Source of the DNA: JBGQOJ01 sp052119585
Lineage (GTDB): Bacteria > Pseudomonadota > Alphaproteobacteria > Rhodobacterales > Rhodobacteraceae
Length of the DNA stretch: 35,662 nt
Assembly: GCF_052119585.1 (NCBI RefSeq)
Contig: NZ_JBGQOJ010000030.1
Span: forward strand, 1 to 35,662
Direction: 5' to 3'
Shown here: positions 25,814-33,687 of the stretch, one piece after another
How positions within the stretch are numbered: position 1 is the first letter of the stretch
Layout: every line of letters begins with the position of its first letter
The notes under the pieces: generated by a model
What the model was told of the DNA's origin: nothing
What the model saw: only the letters and a program-made list of their open reading frames with translations
Database searches by the model: none
Position numbers and translations under genes: made by a program

Positions 25814-25936
25814 GTGCCGGGCGGCCTGCTCGCCCCGCACCTGACGTGACCAGACCACCCTTCGGGGCCTGGCGAGACTGCAGCCTTCACCGGCCAGCCC
25901 TCTCGCCTCGCTCGCCAATCCGAAGAGGAGGTCTGT

Positions 25937-26425
25937 ATGACCCAACCCACACAAACCCCGCACACAATCCTGGCCCTTGATCTGGGCACCACCACCGGCT
26001 GGGCCGTGCGCGGCTATGACGGCCTGATCACCAGCGGCACGGCAAGCTTCAAGCCGCGCCGCTTTGACGGTGGCGGCATGCGCTACCTGCGCTTCACGAA
26101 CTGGCTGACGGAGATCGACCGGCTGTCAGGACCCATTGAGGCCATTCACTACGAAGAGGTGCGCCGGCACGCCGGAACAGACGCAGCCCATGTATTTGGT
26201 GGTCTCATGGCGGTGCTGACCAGTTGGGCCGAGTTGCGCGGTGTGCCCTATCAGGGCGTCCCTGTTGGCACGATCAAAAAATACGCCACAGGCCATGGTG
26301 GCGCGCCGAAGCAGGCGATGATCGCGGCGGCCCGCGCCCGAGGCTTCAGCCCGGCTGACGACAACGAAGCGGACGCCATCGCCATTCTGCTCTGGGCCAT
26401 CGAGACAAAGGGGGGTGTGGCATGA
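25937..26425 (+). CDS. RuvC-like Holliday junction resolvase
   Basis: 162 residues with an RNase H fold of the RuvC type. The first acidic residue is in ILALDLGTTTGWAV near residue 14, the second in IHYEEVRRH near residue 70, and the last pair in DDNEADAIAILLWA near residue 145, giving the D-E-D-D style metal site. Phages of this kind use such resolvases to process replication and recombination junctions before packaging. The ATG has a strong GAGGAGG ribosome site. It starts a run of four coupled small genes; its stop overlaps the next ATG by 4 bp (ATGA). Confidence 0.8.
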   Translation: MTQPTQTPHTILALDLGTTTGWAVRGYDGLITSGTASFKPRRFDGGGMRYLRFTNWLTEIDRLSGPIEAIHYEEVRRHAGTDAAHVFGGLMAVLTSWAELRGVPYQGVPVGTIKKYATGHGGAPKQAMIAAARARGFSPADDNEADAIAILLWAIETKGGVA

Positions 26426-26850
26426 ACCGCCATTGTCAAATCGGTCTGGAAAGTTGCGAGGGCTACGACGTTGGCCGTGATCCTCGCGCTATGACAACCC
26501 TGGAACTTGAGACGCTTGGCCATGTGCGGGTCTCGCCGCTCAGGGCCCTGCGCCTGAAATGCCTCGATTGCTGCAATGGATCAGCGCCGGAGGTGCGGCT
26601 TTGCCCTTCCGTCGATTGTCCGAGCTGGCCGTTCAGGATGGCAAAGAACCTCTGGTCCGGTCCGGTCAGCGCTGCGCGCCGCGAACATGGGCGCAGGTTG
26701 GGATTAGAACGCGTCGCCAAGCATGCCGACGCCTTTTCTGAAAAGGAGCAAACCGACGCCTCGGATTTTGATAGGCTAGGGGTGCCCAACGACACGGCCG
26801 TTGCTTCACACCCCGCAAAAAAAGACGTCGCAGAGGGAGGTGCATCATGA
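26422..26850 (+). CDS. Cys-rich small phage protein
   Basis: 142 residues. The core RALRLKCLDCCNGSAPEVRLCPSVDCPSWPFR (residues about 42-73) has five or six cysteines in CxxC-C...C...C spacing and should bind zinc. Similar Cys-rich proteins are common beside the RuvC-like resolvase in Rhodobacterales prophages, without known function. The rest is charged and probably disordered. Translationally coupled at both ends by ATGA overlaps. Confidence 0.7.
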   Translation: MNRHCQIGLESCEGYDVGRDPRAMTTLELETLGHVRVSPLRALRLKCLDCCNGSAPEVRLCPSVDCPSWPFRMAKNLWSGPVSAARREHGRRLGLERVAKHADAFSEKEQTDASDFDRLGVPNDTAVASHPAKKDVAEGGAS

Positions 26851-27053
26851 GCGGCATGCGGTTCACACCCAAGGGTTACGGCGGTCACCGCCGTGATCCT
26901 GAGCAGGTCAAGCGCGATGGCTGGCATGAACAGGGCCTTCTGGCTGTCAGCGTCCATGACGACCGTCTGACATGGCCAGAGCGCGCACTGGTCGAACAGC
27001 TGGGTGCCAAGCTCTACGGGCCGCGCCCCACGGGGGAGGTGCACCATGGTTGA
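26847..27053 (+). CDS. Small hypothetical phage protein
   Basis: 68 residues with no recognisable domain. It starts inside the preceding gene's stop (ATGA) and overlaps the next gene by 8 bp; GAGGTG precedes the ATG. The coupling and intact frame support it as real. It contains LTWPERALVEQLGAKLYG, a short helical segment. Function unknown. Confidence 0.62.
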   Translation: MSGMRFTPKGYGGHRRDPEQVKRDGWHEQGLLAVSVHDDRLTWPERALVEQLGAKLYGPRPTGEVHHG

Positions 27054-27426
27054 TCACATCTGGACCGCCGACGATGTGGCAGATCACTTTGAGGAAGCTT
27101 TCCGAACCCTGCGTAAACTTCCCTCGGTCAAGGCGCGGGGATACATCAGCGCCTGGCCCGACATCATGCGGTCTGCACGGGAGATCGCTGCCATGGAGCC
27201 AGTACCCATGCGGGTTTGGCCTTCTGCTGCGGCCATCACCCGCCTCGAGCAGACCTACGACTGGGTGCTCTGGATCGATGAGGCAGAACGCAGACTGGTC
27301 TGGTCGCGGGCAGGCCGCGTGCCATGGAAGCAGATCTGCTGGGAGTTGGGATGTGACCGCACAACGGCATGGCGTAAACATAAGCTGGCGTTGACGAAAA
27401 TCGCAGCACGGCTGAATGCGGATTGA
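27046..27426 (+). CDS. DUF6362-like phage protein
   Basis: 126 residues from the ATG at 27046, which has a GGGGGAGG ribosome site; the longer frame upstream is just the neighbour's overlap. The pattern ADDVADHFEEAFRTLRKLP, AWPDIMRSAREI, PSAAAITRLEQTYDWVLWIDEAERRLVWSRAG and WKQICWELGCDRTTAWRKHKLAL corresponds to DUF6362 as I recall it. The C-terminal part is an obvious helix-turn-helix (residues about 95-118), so it probably binds DNA. End of the run of four coupled genes. Confidence 0.75.
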   Translation: MVDHIWTADDVADHFEEAFRTLRKLPSVKARGYISAWPDIMRSAREIAAMEPVPMRVWPSAAAITRLEQTYDWVLWIDEAERRLVWSRAGRVPWKQICWELGCDRTTAWRKHKLALTKIAARLNAD

Positions 27427-27504
27427 CACAAATCAGTCGGGCAGGTTTTTTGTTGCCTGCTAGCGTGGCTGAAGCGCAAGGCAATCGGGGAAAAAGGGGG
27501 GGTG

Positions 27505-27786
27505 ATGGTCAGAAGCGAACTGGTGGCGAGGATTGCGGCGGAAAATCACCGCCTAAGCCACGCCGATGCAGAAAAGGTTGTGTCTGCGGTCTTCGACACG
27601 ATTAGCGAGCACCTCGAAGAGGGCGGGCGTGTAGAGCTGCGCGGGTTTGGTATTTTTAACGTGCGTCATCGCGAAGGTGGTCAGCGGCGCAATCCAGGCA
27701 CAGGTGAGATTGTTGCGGTCGACGCGAAATCCGTGCCATTTTTTAAAATGGGCAGGGACCTGCACAAGCGCTTGAACCCTGATTGA
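27505..27786 (+). CDS. ihfB: IHF beta subunit-like DNA-bending protein
   Basis: 93 residues of the HU/IHF family. RSELVARIAAENHRLSHADAEKVVSAVFDTI is the dimerisation helix pair, RVELRGFGIFNVRHR the central strand motif, and RRNPGTGEIVAVDAKSVPFFKMG the DNA-inserting arm with its Asn-Pro tip and the conserved PFFK segment. The VPFFK and RSEL pattern is nearer to IHF-beta than to HU or IHF-alpha. ATG 27505 is preferred over GTG 27502, with an A/G-rich ribosome site just before. As a phage-borne copy it would serve in packaging, integration or regulation. A homodimer or pairing with host IHF-alpha is possible. Confidence 0.85.
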   Translation: MVRSELVARIAAENHRLSHADAEKVVSAVFDTISEHLEEGGRVELRGFGIFNVRHREGGQRRNPGTGEIVAVDAKSVPFFKMGRDLHKRLNPD

Positions 27787-27794
27787 CCCCCGAT

Positions 27795-27837
27795 GTGTTG
27801 CAACACTTTCGTGTTCGACACGCGCAACATTTTCGTG
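27795..27837. promoter_or_regulatory. Palindromes and direct repeat after the IHF-like gene
   Basis: A perfect 12-bp palindrome GTGTTGCAACAC (27795-27806) and GTGT-TCG-ACAC (27811-27821) overlap a 13-bp direct repeat CAACAYTTTCGTG (27801-27813 and 27825-27837, 24 bp apart). TATAGG and CATAAT lie just downstream. It looks like an operator cluster at a promoter for a rightward transcript. Confidence 0.4.
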
Positions 27838-28070
27838 CTAGCTATAGGGCATAATGGGGAGAGTGTGTTGGAAGACGTCTCTCCCCGTTTTGATTTGGGC
27901 AGCTGATGGTTCACAGGTCTGCAACTGCTTACCGGTTGATCGACGAAAAACCGTCTCCGTCCAAAATGTCGCTTCATTTAACCCATTGATATTGAACGGT
28001 TCCTTCCCGTTCCTGACCGTATTCGGGGGGGCGCAGCGCAGCATATCGCTAGCGTCTGGGTGGTTTTTTG

Positions 28071-28213
28071 GGAGTCCACACGGACAGGAATCCACCTTTG
28101 AATGCAAAATTAACAAGCCGTTACAGTGTCTTGCCGGGTGGACGCCGCTGTTGACACCCTGGACTCCGGAGTCCACCCGGCAACCAGTGGGTTCCAGCTG
28201 GTTGGAATCCACA
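28071..28213. repeat. Four GGARTCCAC repeats and inverted repeats forming a GANTC cluster
   Basis: GGAGTCCAC/GGAATCCAC occurs at 28071, 28087, 28168 and 28204. A perfect 16-bp palindrome TGGACTCCGGAGTCCA spans 28160-28175. CCGGGTGGAC (28134-28143) is the inverted complement of GTCCACCCGG (28171-28180). Together they place five GANTC sites (28072, 28088, 28162, 28169, 28205) in 138 bp; GANTC is the CcrM methylation site of alphaproteobacteria. Confidence 0.6.
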
Positions 28214-28436
28214 CTGCAAGACCCAAATCGGCGACGCATTCATCCCGGATGCGCCGCCGATCCCGCGCTGCAAAGAGCGATGTGGGCATAGTTCGCCCGC
28301 GCGCAGGTAACTTGGGTCTTTCTCACATCACGCCAGCGGTGAGGCCGCTAGCCTGATGAGGAACCCTATCACGGGTTCGTGACTGAGGCGCGTGAACTTA
28401 AGTACACAAGGCTTTTCAAAAGATAGGGCAATATCC

Positions 28437-29708
28437 ATGACCTTGAGCTTCGCTCCTGACCGCATTGAAATGCGGCCGATTGCAGACCTGCAACCATACG
28501 CCCGGAATGCAAAGGCGCATGGTGCGGACCAGGTTGCGAAGATTGCAGCCAGCATGGCTGAATTCGGCTGGACCGTGCCTTGCCTTGTGGCAGAGGACGG
28601 CGAGTTGATCGCAGGCCATGGCCGTGTGCTGGCGGCCACTCAGCTAGGGCTGAGCGAGGCACCGGTGATTGTGCTGGGGCATCTGACCGAAGCGCAGCGG
28701 CGGGCTTACCGAATCGCGGACAACAAATTGACGGAACTGGGGACCTGGGACGAGGCGCTGCTCTCGGCGGAATTGCAGGACCTGCTGGCCGAAGACTTTG
28801 ATCTGTCACTGATCGGGTTTTCGGATGGTGAGCTGGATGCCTTGCTTGCGGGTGAAGGTGATCAGGGTGCAGGTGCGCGGGATGGCGAGGATGACATTCC
28901 GGAGGCTCCGGAGACCCCGATCAGCCGCCCTGGCGATCTCTGGATCCTGGGCAACCACCGGCTGCTCTGCGGTGACAGTACGGTGGCCACAGATGTCGAA
29001 CGCGTCCTGAACCGTGTAAAACCTTTGTTGCTCGTAAGCGATCCTCCGTACGGGGTCGAGTATGACCCGGGTTGGCGCAACCAGGCAGGCGCGACCAAGA
29101 CCAAGCGCACCGGCAAGGTGCTGAATGATGACCGTGCGGATTGGCGCGAGGCCTGGGCGCTGTTCCCCGGCGATGTCGCCTATGTCTGGCACGGCGCACT
29201 GCACGCGGCGACCGTCGCGGAAAGCCTTGAGGCCGTGGGGTTCACGATCAGATCGCAGATCATCTGGGCCAAGGAGCGACTGGTCCTCAGCCGGGGTGAT
29301 TATCACTGGCAGCACGAGCCGGCGTGGTATGCAGTCAAGAAAACCGGCAAGGGCCACTGGGCGGGCGACCGCAAGCAAACGACGCTGTGGCAAATCCCGA
29401 GCAAGGATCAGGATGCCAAGACCGTGCACGGGACGCAGAAACCCGTCGAATGCATGCGCCGCCCGATTCTGAATAATTCCAGCCCGGGGCAGGCGGTCTA
29501 CGAGCCCTTCATGGGATCTGGCACCACGCTGATTGCCGCCGAGACTACGGGGCGGGTCTGCCACGGCATCGAGTTGAACCCGGCATATGTGGACGTCGCG
29601 GTCGAGCGCTGGCAGGCCTTCACCGGGCAATCGGCGGTGCTTGATGGCGATGGCAGGTGTTTCGCGGACCTCAGGGCCGAGCGCGAACGCGCGGTTGGCG
29701 CAGCGTGA
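28437..29708 (+). CDS. ParB-domain/DNA methyltransferase fusion protein
   Basis: 423 residues from ATG 28437, which has AGGG upstream; a GTG at 28392 would add 15 residues. The N-terminal ~130 residues are a ParB/Srx-like domain (IADLQPYARNAKAHGADQVAKI, GELIAGHGRVLAATQLG, RAYRIADNKLTELGTWD). The rest is a beta-type DNA methyltransferase: catalytic motif IV VSDPPYGVEYD (about residue 200) precedes SAM motif I EPFMGSGTTLIAAE (about residue 360), the order of CcrM-like and N4/N6 enzymes. The protein would protect phage DNA from restriction or time its replication. Recognition sequence unknown; the GANTC cluster just upstream invites the question whether it is CcrM-like. Common in alphaproteobacterial prophages. 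Confidence 0.86.
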   Translation: MTLSFAPDRIEMRPIADLQPYARNAKAHGADQVAKIAASMAEFGWTVPCLVAEDGELIAGHGRVLAATQLGLSEAPVIVLGHLTEAQRRAYRIADNKLTELGTWDEALLSAELQDLLAEDFDLSLIGFSDGELDALLAGEGDQGAGARDGEDDIPEAPETPISRPGDLWILGNHRLLCGDSTVATDVERVLNRVKPLLLVSDPPYGVEYDPGWRNQAGATKTKRTGKVLNDDRADWREAWALFPGDVAYVWHGALHAATVAESLEAVGFTIRSQIIWAKERLVLSRGDYHWQHEPAWYAVKKTGKGHWAGDRKQTTLWQIPSKDQDAKTVHGTQKPVECMRRPILNNSSPGQAVYEPFMGSGTTLIAAETTGRVCHGIELNPAYVDVAVERWQAFTGQSAVLDGDGRCFADLRAERERAVGAA

Positions 29709-29795
29709 CCCAGTCCCGCAGGATATCATTGGTGGAGGCCGCGATGAATATTTGATCGAATTGCGGTGGTTGGCTTTACGCGGCATAATCCACTG

Positions 29796-30164
29796 ATGAT
29801 AGCACGTGATAAGCCAGAGAGGACTTCGATTCCTGCCCGATCGGCCGGGCTGGCAGATGCGCAGCGTCGGCTTTTGCCGCATGATCTCGGGCGTGCCTTG
29901 CAACATGCGTCAGACGAAGATTTGAAAGAACTGCGGGACGCAGTCGCGCAGGAAATGATGCGTCGGAATCTTCCGCAGGAAAGCGCGCCCGAAGCTCCGG
30001 CCATGAAGAAACCTGCGAAAGCGGATCATCCTGCCCATGATCTGACACGATCACAGATCAGCCTGGTGCGGGCCTCGATGAAGGCGGGGGTGAAGCCGGC
30101 GACCCTTGCAAAGCAATTCGGGATCAGCCTTGCAGCCATTCGTGCGGTTTTGGCCGAAAAGTAA
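29796..30164 (+). CDS. Small HTH-containing phage protein
   Basis: 122 residues from ATG 29796; a GTG at 29766 is an alternative, and neither has a good ribosome site. The first ~60 residues are helical (ASDEDLKELRDAVAQEMMRR). The middle is a Lys/Pro/Ala linker, and the end (LTRSQISLVRASMKAGVKPATLAKQFGISLAAIRAVLAEK) is a clear resolvase-type helix-turn-helix. Its position before the terminase suggests a regulator or packaging accessory. Function not known. Confidence 0.6.
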   Translation: MIARDKPERTSIPARSAGLADAQRRLLPHDLGRALQHASDEDLKELRDAVAQEMMRRNLPQESAPEAPAMKKPAKADHPAHDLTRSQISLVRASMKAGVKPATLAKQFGISLAAIRAVLAEK

Positions 30165-30167
30165 AAA

Positions 30168-30189
30168 GGGACCAGCCTGAACTGGTCCC
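30168..30189 (-). terminator. Stem-loop terminator for minus-strand transcripts
   Basis: Perfect 8-bp stem GGGACCAG/CTGGTCCC with a 6-nt loop. On the minus strand it is followed by TTTTTAC, so it best fits termination of the minus-strand genes at 30602-31035. On the plus strand it also lies just after the HTH gene's stop at 30164, so it may act in both directions. Confidence 0.6.
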
Positions 30190-30310
30190 GAGGTGGGTCT
30201 GTCGGTGGGGATCAGACCTTTGAGCAGATGAGGCCACCAACCGGGAGCCGCCATCCGAAGGTGGACAATAAAAACTGGGGCGCGTGCGGCAACCCTGTCT
30301 TTTGAAAAAT

Positions 30311-30343
30311 AAAACCATCTTTCGATAAAGGTCTGATGGTTTT
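30311..30343. repeat. 9-bp inverted repeat
   Basis: AAAACCATC (30311-30319) and GATGGTTTT (30335-30343) with a 15-bp loop, in a 300-bp stretch (30165-30469) with no supported gene. Possibly a bidirectional terminator or a protein-binding site. Confidence 0.4.
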
Positions 30344-30469
30344 GAAAACAAGCGCAACGGGATCAGCGGTCCGCCTTGTTTGGCAGCGCCCGGGGTTGAT
30401 AAGCTGATTGACCCCTTTTGGGCGTCAGTTGTTAATGCGCGACCCGAGAACAGCGGAGTGGCGTTTGAA

Positions 30470-30616
30470 ATGCACCACGGCAAGGATATCCACCATCGTC
30501 TTTTGAGACTTGAGGCCTTGTTTGCACGCGGTGGAACGGCGGGCGAGCGGGCGGCCGCAGGTGCTGCAATCGAGCGGATGCAGCCCACCTGGATCCCTGC
30601 GTCAGATCACTTCTAA
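30470..30616 (+). CDS. Small hypothetical protein
   Basis: 48 residues from ATG 30470; the frame is open upstream to 30380. The sequence HHRLLRLEALFARGGTAGERAAAGAAIERMQ is an amphipathic helix pair that recalls the small GERAAA-type modules of phage and mobile-element proteins (DUF2786-like). GGAG lies about 11 nt upstream. It converges on the minus-strand gene and overlaps its end by 15 bp. It may be a truncated remnant. Low certainty. Confidence 0.38.
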   Translation: MHHGKDIHHRLLRLEALFARGGTAGERAAAGAAIERMQPTWIPASDHF

Positions 30617-30823
30617 CTCCCTCAGGCAGGAGGCTACTTCGGGCAGGCGACGGGTCGGGACCTCGATCTTCAGATGCGAGAAAACGTTGGAGGCTTCAGC
30701 GGCAATGCCGTCCTCGCGCAAGGCGTCTTCGATGGCGCCCGCAATTGCGTCGGGGCGGCTGCGGTCGAAATGATCGGGCAGTGTGTCGTAATCGATGCGG
30801 ATGGTTGTGCTGGCCATGGTCAT
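30602..30823 (-). CDS. Small hypothetical protein
   Basis: 73 residues, not recognised. STTIRIDYDTLPDHFDRSRPDAIAGAIEDALRE and FSHLKIEVPTRRLPEVASCLREL suggest a small alpha-beta fold. It follows the DUF6900-like gene by 14 bp on the same strand, so both form a short minus-strand operon opposing the phage late genes. Such pairs occur in Rhodobacterales prophages, function unknown. Confidence 0.6.
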   Translation of the reverse strand: MTMASTTIRIDYDTLPDHFDRSRPDAIAGAIEDALREDGIAAEASNVFSHLKIEVPTRRLPEVASCLRELEVI

Positions 30824-30837
30824 GTCTGTGCCCTCCG

Positions 30838-31035
30838 TCAGCGCTGTACTGCGGCGGCGAGACCCGCGGCATAGGCGTCCTCGAGGGCGGCGCGCATCGC
30901 CCAGACAGCGGTGTCGTGGAAATCCAGATGGTCGGAGTTTTGGGCCTCCAGCGTCTCAACGAAGAAATGTGTTTTTGCAATCTCGAGGATCAGGGCCTCG
31001 GGGGCGGTGGGTTTGGTATTGCTCGTCATGGTCAT
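30838..31035 (-). CDS. DUF6900-like small protein
   Basis: 65 residues. ILEIAKTHFFVETLEAQNSDHLDFHDTAVWAMRAALEDAYAAG has the ETLE...NSD.LDFHD.AVW..R.AL pattern I associate with DUF6900, a domain of unknown function common on alphaproteobacterial phages and plasmids. First gene of the minus-strand pair; it starts divergently from the terminase genes, with about 110 bp between. Confidence 0.68.
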   Translation of the reverse strand: MTMTSNTKPTAPEALILEIAKTHFFVETLEAQNSDHLDFHDTAVWAMRAALEDAYAAGLAAAVQR

Positions 31036-31144
31036 GTGTCCGATCAGACTGGTGGTTCCTCGACCCGAGAGTCGCTCTGGCGCGAAACATAATCAACTGA
31101 AATCGTAGCAATATCATTGCTTTAAGTGGCATGGAGATGTGGTG

Positions 31145-31738
31145 ATGCAGGGGATGAGCGAGCGCGCCTATGCCGCCCATGTGGGGCTCTCGCGGGGGGC
31201 GGTGCAGAAAGCCAAGGAGACCGGGCGGCTGGTTCAGCACGCTGACGGATCGATCGACGCCACCGCGTCGGATGCGCGCCGCGCCGCGACAACGGATCCC
31301 TCCAAAAGTCGCGCCTTACCGAAGGCCAGCACCCCAAGGATGAAGCCAGTGCCGGATACGGCGCTGTCGGCGGTGGGCGATACATTGCGTGAACAAGGGC
31401 TTTCCACACCGGCAACCGGGGGTGGGACCACCTTTCTGCAGGCCCGCACGGCAAACGAGGTGCTCAAGGCGCAGGAGCGCAAGCTGAAGCTTGCGATGCT
31501 CAAGGGCGCGTTGATCGACCGCGAGCGCGCGGTGGGGTTGGTGTTCCGTCTGGCACGCGAGGAACGCGATGGCTGGGTGACCTGGCCTGCGCGGGCGGCG
31601 GCGCTGATGGCGTCGGAACTGGCTGTGATGATTGCGGACGACGGAGTGCTGGAGCCCGCCATGATGCAGAAAGTGCTGGAATCCCATGTCCGTGCTCAAC
31701 TCGACAGCCTCGCAGAGGTCCGTATCGACCTATCCTGA
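31145..31738 (+). CDS. Phage terminase small subunit
   Basis: 197 residues from ATG 31145, chosen because a GGAG is 7 nt upstream; GTGs at 31139 and 31142 and an ATG at 31154 are alternatives. The N-terminus (MSERAYAAHVGLSRGAVQKAKETGRLVQHADGSID) is a Nu1-like winged helix-turn-helix for cos/pac recognition. The middle is a disordered Ala/Thr/Pro linker and the C-terminal helices (residues about 100-190) should assemble with the large subunit. It recognises viral DNA and starts packaging. It overlaps the large subunit gene by 53 bp. Confidence 0.83.
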   Translation: MQGMSERAYAAHVGLSRGAVQKAKETGRLVQHADGSIDATASDARRAATTDPSKSRALPKASTPRMKPVPDTALSAVGDTLREQGLSTPATGGGTTFLQARTANEVLKAQERKLKLAMLKGALIDRERAVGLVFRLAREERDGWVTWPARAAALMASELAVMIADDGVLEPAMMQKVLESHVRAQLDSLAEVRIDLS

Positions 31739-33680
31739 GAGCACTGACGCAACGGGCAGCTTCGACGGTGCCGATGTGCTGCTGCGGGCCTGGGGCCGGG
31801 GCATGCGACCTGACGCCGATCTGACCGTGTCCGAGTGGGCCGATGCGCACCGCATGCTGGGCTCGCGCGCCTCTGCGGAACCCGGGCGGTACCGCACCGG
31901 GCGCACGCCGTACATGCGTGAGATCATGGATGCGCTGTCGCCGGGTGTGGCGGTGCAGCGGATTGTGTTCATGAAGGCGGCACAGGTCGGTGCGACCGAG
32001 GCAGGCAACAACTGGATCGGCTATGCCATCCACCAGGCCCCCGGGCCGATGCTCGCGGTCCAGCCGACGGTGGAACTGGCCAAGCGCAACTCGCGCCAGC
32101 GGATCGACCCGCTGATCGAAGAGAGCCCGGAACTGCGGGACCGTGTCAAACTGGCGCGGTCGCGTGACGCGGGCAATACGATGCTGTCAAAAGAGTTTGC
32201 CGGCGGCATCCTGATCATGACCGGCGCGAACTCGGCAGTCGGGCTGCGCTCGACCCCGGCGCGCTACATCTTTCTCGACGAGGTGGATGCCTATCCGGCC
32301 TCCGCCGACGAGGAAGGTGATCCGGTGAGCCTTGCCGAGGCCCGGTCGCTGACCTTTTCGCACCGGCGCAAGATATTTCTGGTCTCGACCCCGACCGTTC
32401 GCGGCCTAAGCCGGATCGAGAGAGAATATGATGCCAGCGACCAGCGCCGGTTCTTTGTGCCGTGCCCGCATTGCGGGCAGATGCAGTGGCTGAAGTTCGA
32501 GCGGCTGCGCTGGGAGAAGGGACGGCCCGAGGCTACAGATTACCAGTGCGAGGGCTGCGACCGCGCAATCGCGGAACATCACAAGACGGCGATGCTGGAG
32601 GCGGGCGAATGGCGGGCCACCGCCGCGGCGGCTGACCCGGGTACTGTCGGGTATCATCTCTCGGCGCTTTATTCGCCGATTGGCTGGCTGAGTTGGGAGC
32701 GGATCGTGCGGGCATGGGACGCGGCGCAAGGATCGGATGAGGCGATCCGGGCCTTCAAGAACACAATCCTCGGCGAGACCTGGGTGGAAAGCGGCGAGGC
32801 ACCGGACTGGCAGCGGTTGCAGGGGCTGAAGGAGGAGTGGAAGCCCGGCACAGTGCCAGCCGGTGGATTGTTCCTGACGGCGGGTGCCGATGTGCAGAAA
32901 GACCGGATCGAGGTCGATATTTGGGCTTGGGGCAGGGGGCTGCAAAGCTGGCTTATTGATCACGTCGTGATCGAAGGCGGCCCCGGCGATCCGGCGTGCT
33001 GGCAGAAACTCAGCGATCTGCTGGGCCGGACATGGGCCCATGCCAGCGGCCAGCAGCTGACGATCGCGCGGCTGGCGATTGATACGGGCTACGAGACGAG
33101 CGCCGTTTATGCTTGGGCGCGACAGGTCGGCTTTGGGCAGGTGGCCCCGGTCAAGGGTCTGGAGGGGTTCAACCGGGCCAGCCCTGTTACAGGGCCGACC
33201 TTTGTCGACGCGACGATCGGCGGCAAGCGCCTGCGGCGCGGCGCACGGCTCTGGTCTGTGGCGACCTCGACGTTCAAGGCCGAGACCTATCGCTTCTTGC
33301 GTCAGGACCGGCCGACGCCGGAGGAGATCGTAGTCGGGGCACCGTTTCCTGCGGGAACGGTGCATCTGCCGACATGGGCTGACAGCGAATGGCTCAAGCA
33401 GCTGACGGCGGAACAGCTCGTCACGGTCAAGAACAAGCGCGGCTTTGCCAAGCTCGAATGGCAGAAGATGCGCGAGCGCAACGAGGCGCTGGACTGCCGG
33501 GTCTATGCGCGGGCGGCTGCATGGATTCTTGGGGCGGACCGCTGGTCGGATGCGCGCTGGCAGGAGTTGGAGCGGCAACTCGCGGTGGACGTCTTCGGAC
33601 CAGCGGGTGATGCAGCCGCGAAACCAACACCGCGCTCCTCCGCGCGGCGGCGAATGGTGCGGTCGAGTTACATGGGGTGA
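31686..33680 (+). CDS. Phage terminase large subunit (GpA family)
   Basis: 664 residues of the lambda GpA-type terminase: packaging ATPase plus nuclease at the portal. The N-terminal ATPase has an atypical Walker A FMKAAQVGATEAGNN near residue 98 and Walker B ARYIFLDEVDAYP near residue 195; a CPHCGQ...CEGC zinc-binding pair lies near residues 260-290. The RNase H-like nuclease starts with LTAGADVQKDRIEVDIWAWG near residue 398 and continues with AIDTGYETSAVY. Length suits the family. The ATG at 31686 lies inside the small-subunit gene. The C-terminal ~25 residues are basic and low-complexity. Confidence 0.93.
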   Translation: MSVLNSTASQRSVSTYPESTDATGSFDGADVLLRAWGRGMRPDADLTVSEWADAHRMLGSRASAEPGRYRTGRTPYMREIMDALSPGVAVQRIVFMKAAQVGATEAGNNWIGYAIHQAPGPMLAVQPTVELAKRNSRQRIDPLIEESPELRDRVKLARSRDAGNTMLSKEFAGGILIMTGANSAVGLRSTPARYIFLDEVDAYPASADEEGDPVSLAEARSLTFSHRRKIFLVSTPTVRGLSRIEREYDASDQRRFFVPCPHCGQMQWLKFERLRWEKGRPEATDYQCEGCDRAIAEHHKTAMLEAGEWRATAAAADPGTVGYHLSALYSPIGWLSWERIVRAWDAAQGSDEAIRAFKNTILGETWVESGEAPDWQRLQGLKEEWKPGTVPAGGLFLTAGADVQKDRIEVDIWAWGRGLQSWLIDHVVIEGGPGDPACWQKLSDLLGRTWAHASGQQLTIARLAIDTGYETSAVYAWARQVGFGQVAPVKGLEGFNRASPVTGPTFVDATIGGKRLRRGARLWSVATSTFKAETYRFLRQDRPTPEEIVVGAPFPAGTVHLPTWADSEWLKQLTAEQLVTVKNKRGFAKLEWQKMRERNEALDCRVYARAAAWILGADRWSDARWQELERQLAVDVFGPAGDAAAKPTPRSSARRRMVRSSYMG

Positions 33681-33687
33681 TCAAGCA

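Larger units (their letters stand above)
27787..28436. other. 650-bp intergenic region rich in repeats
   Basis: No gene is supported here. An open frame across 27854-28291 has no ribosome site and no protein-like composition. The region contains the operator-like cluster at 27795-27837 and the GGARTCCAC repeats at 28071-28213. It separates the early-gene block from the methyltransferase. Confidence 0.5.

Noticed and set aside
25598..25849. 83-codon frame across the AT-rich repeats
   Set aside because: The sequence is explained by the TTCTTTCAA repeats; there is no ribosome site and the product is repeat-derived.
27854..28291. 145-codon plus-strand frame in the repeat-rich intergenic region
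   Set aside because: No ribosome site, the frame runs through palindromes and GANTC repeats, and the product is rich in Trp, Pro and Ser without a pattern.
32406..33578. Minus-strand frame of 390 codons opposite the terminase
   Set aside because: It is antisense to an unmistakable GpA terminase; high GC explains the open frame.
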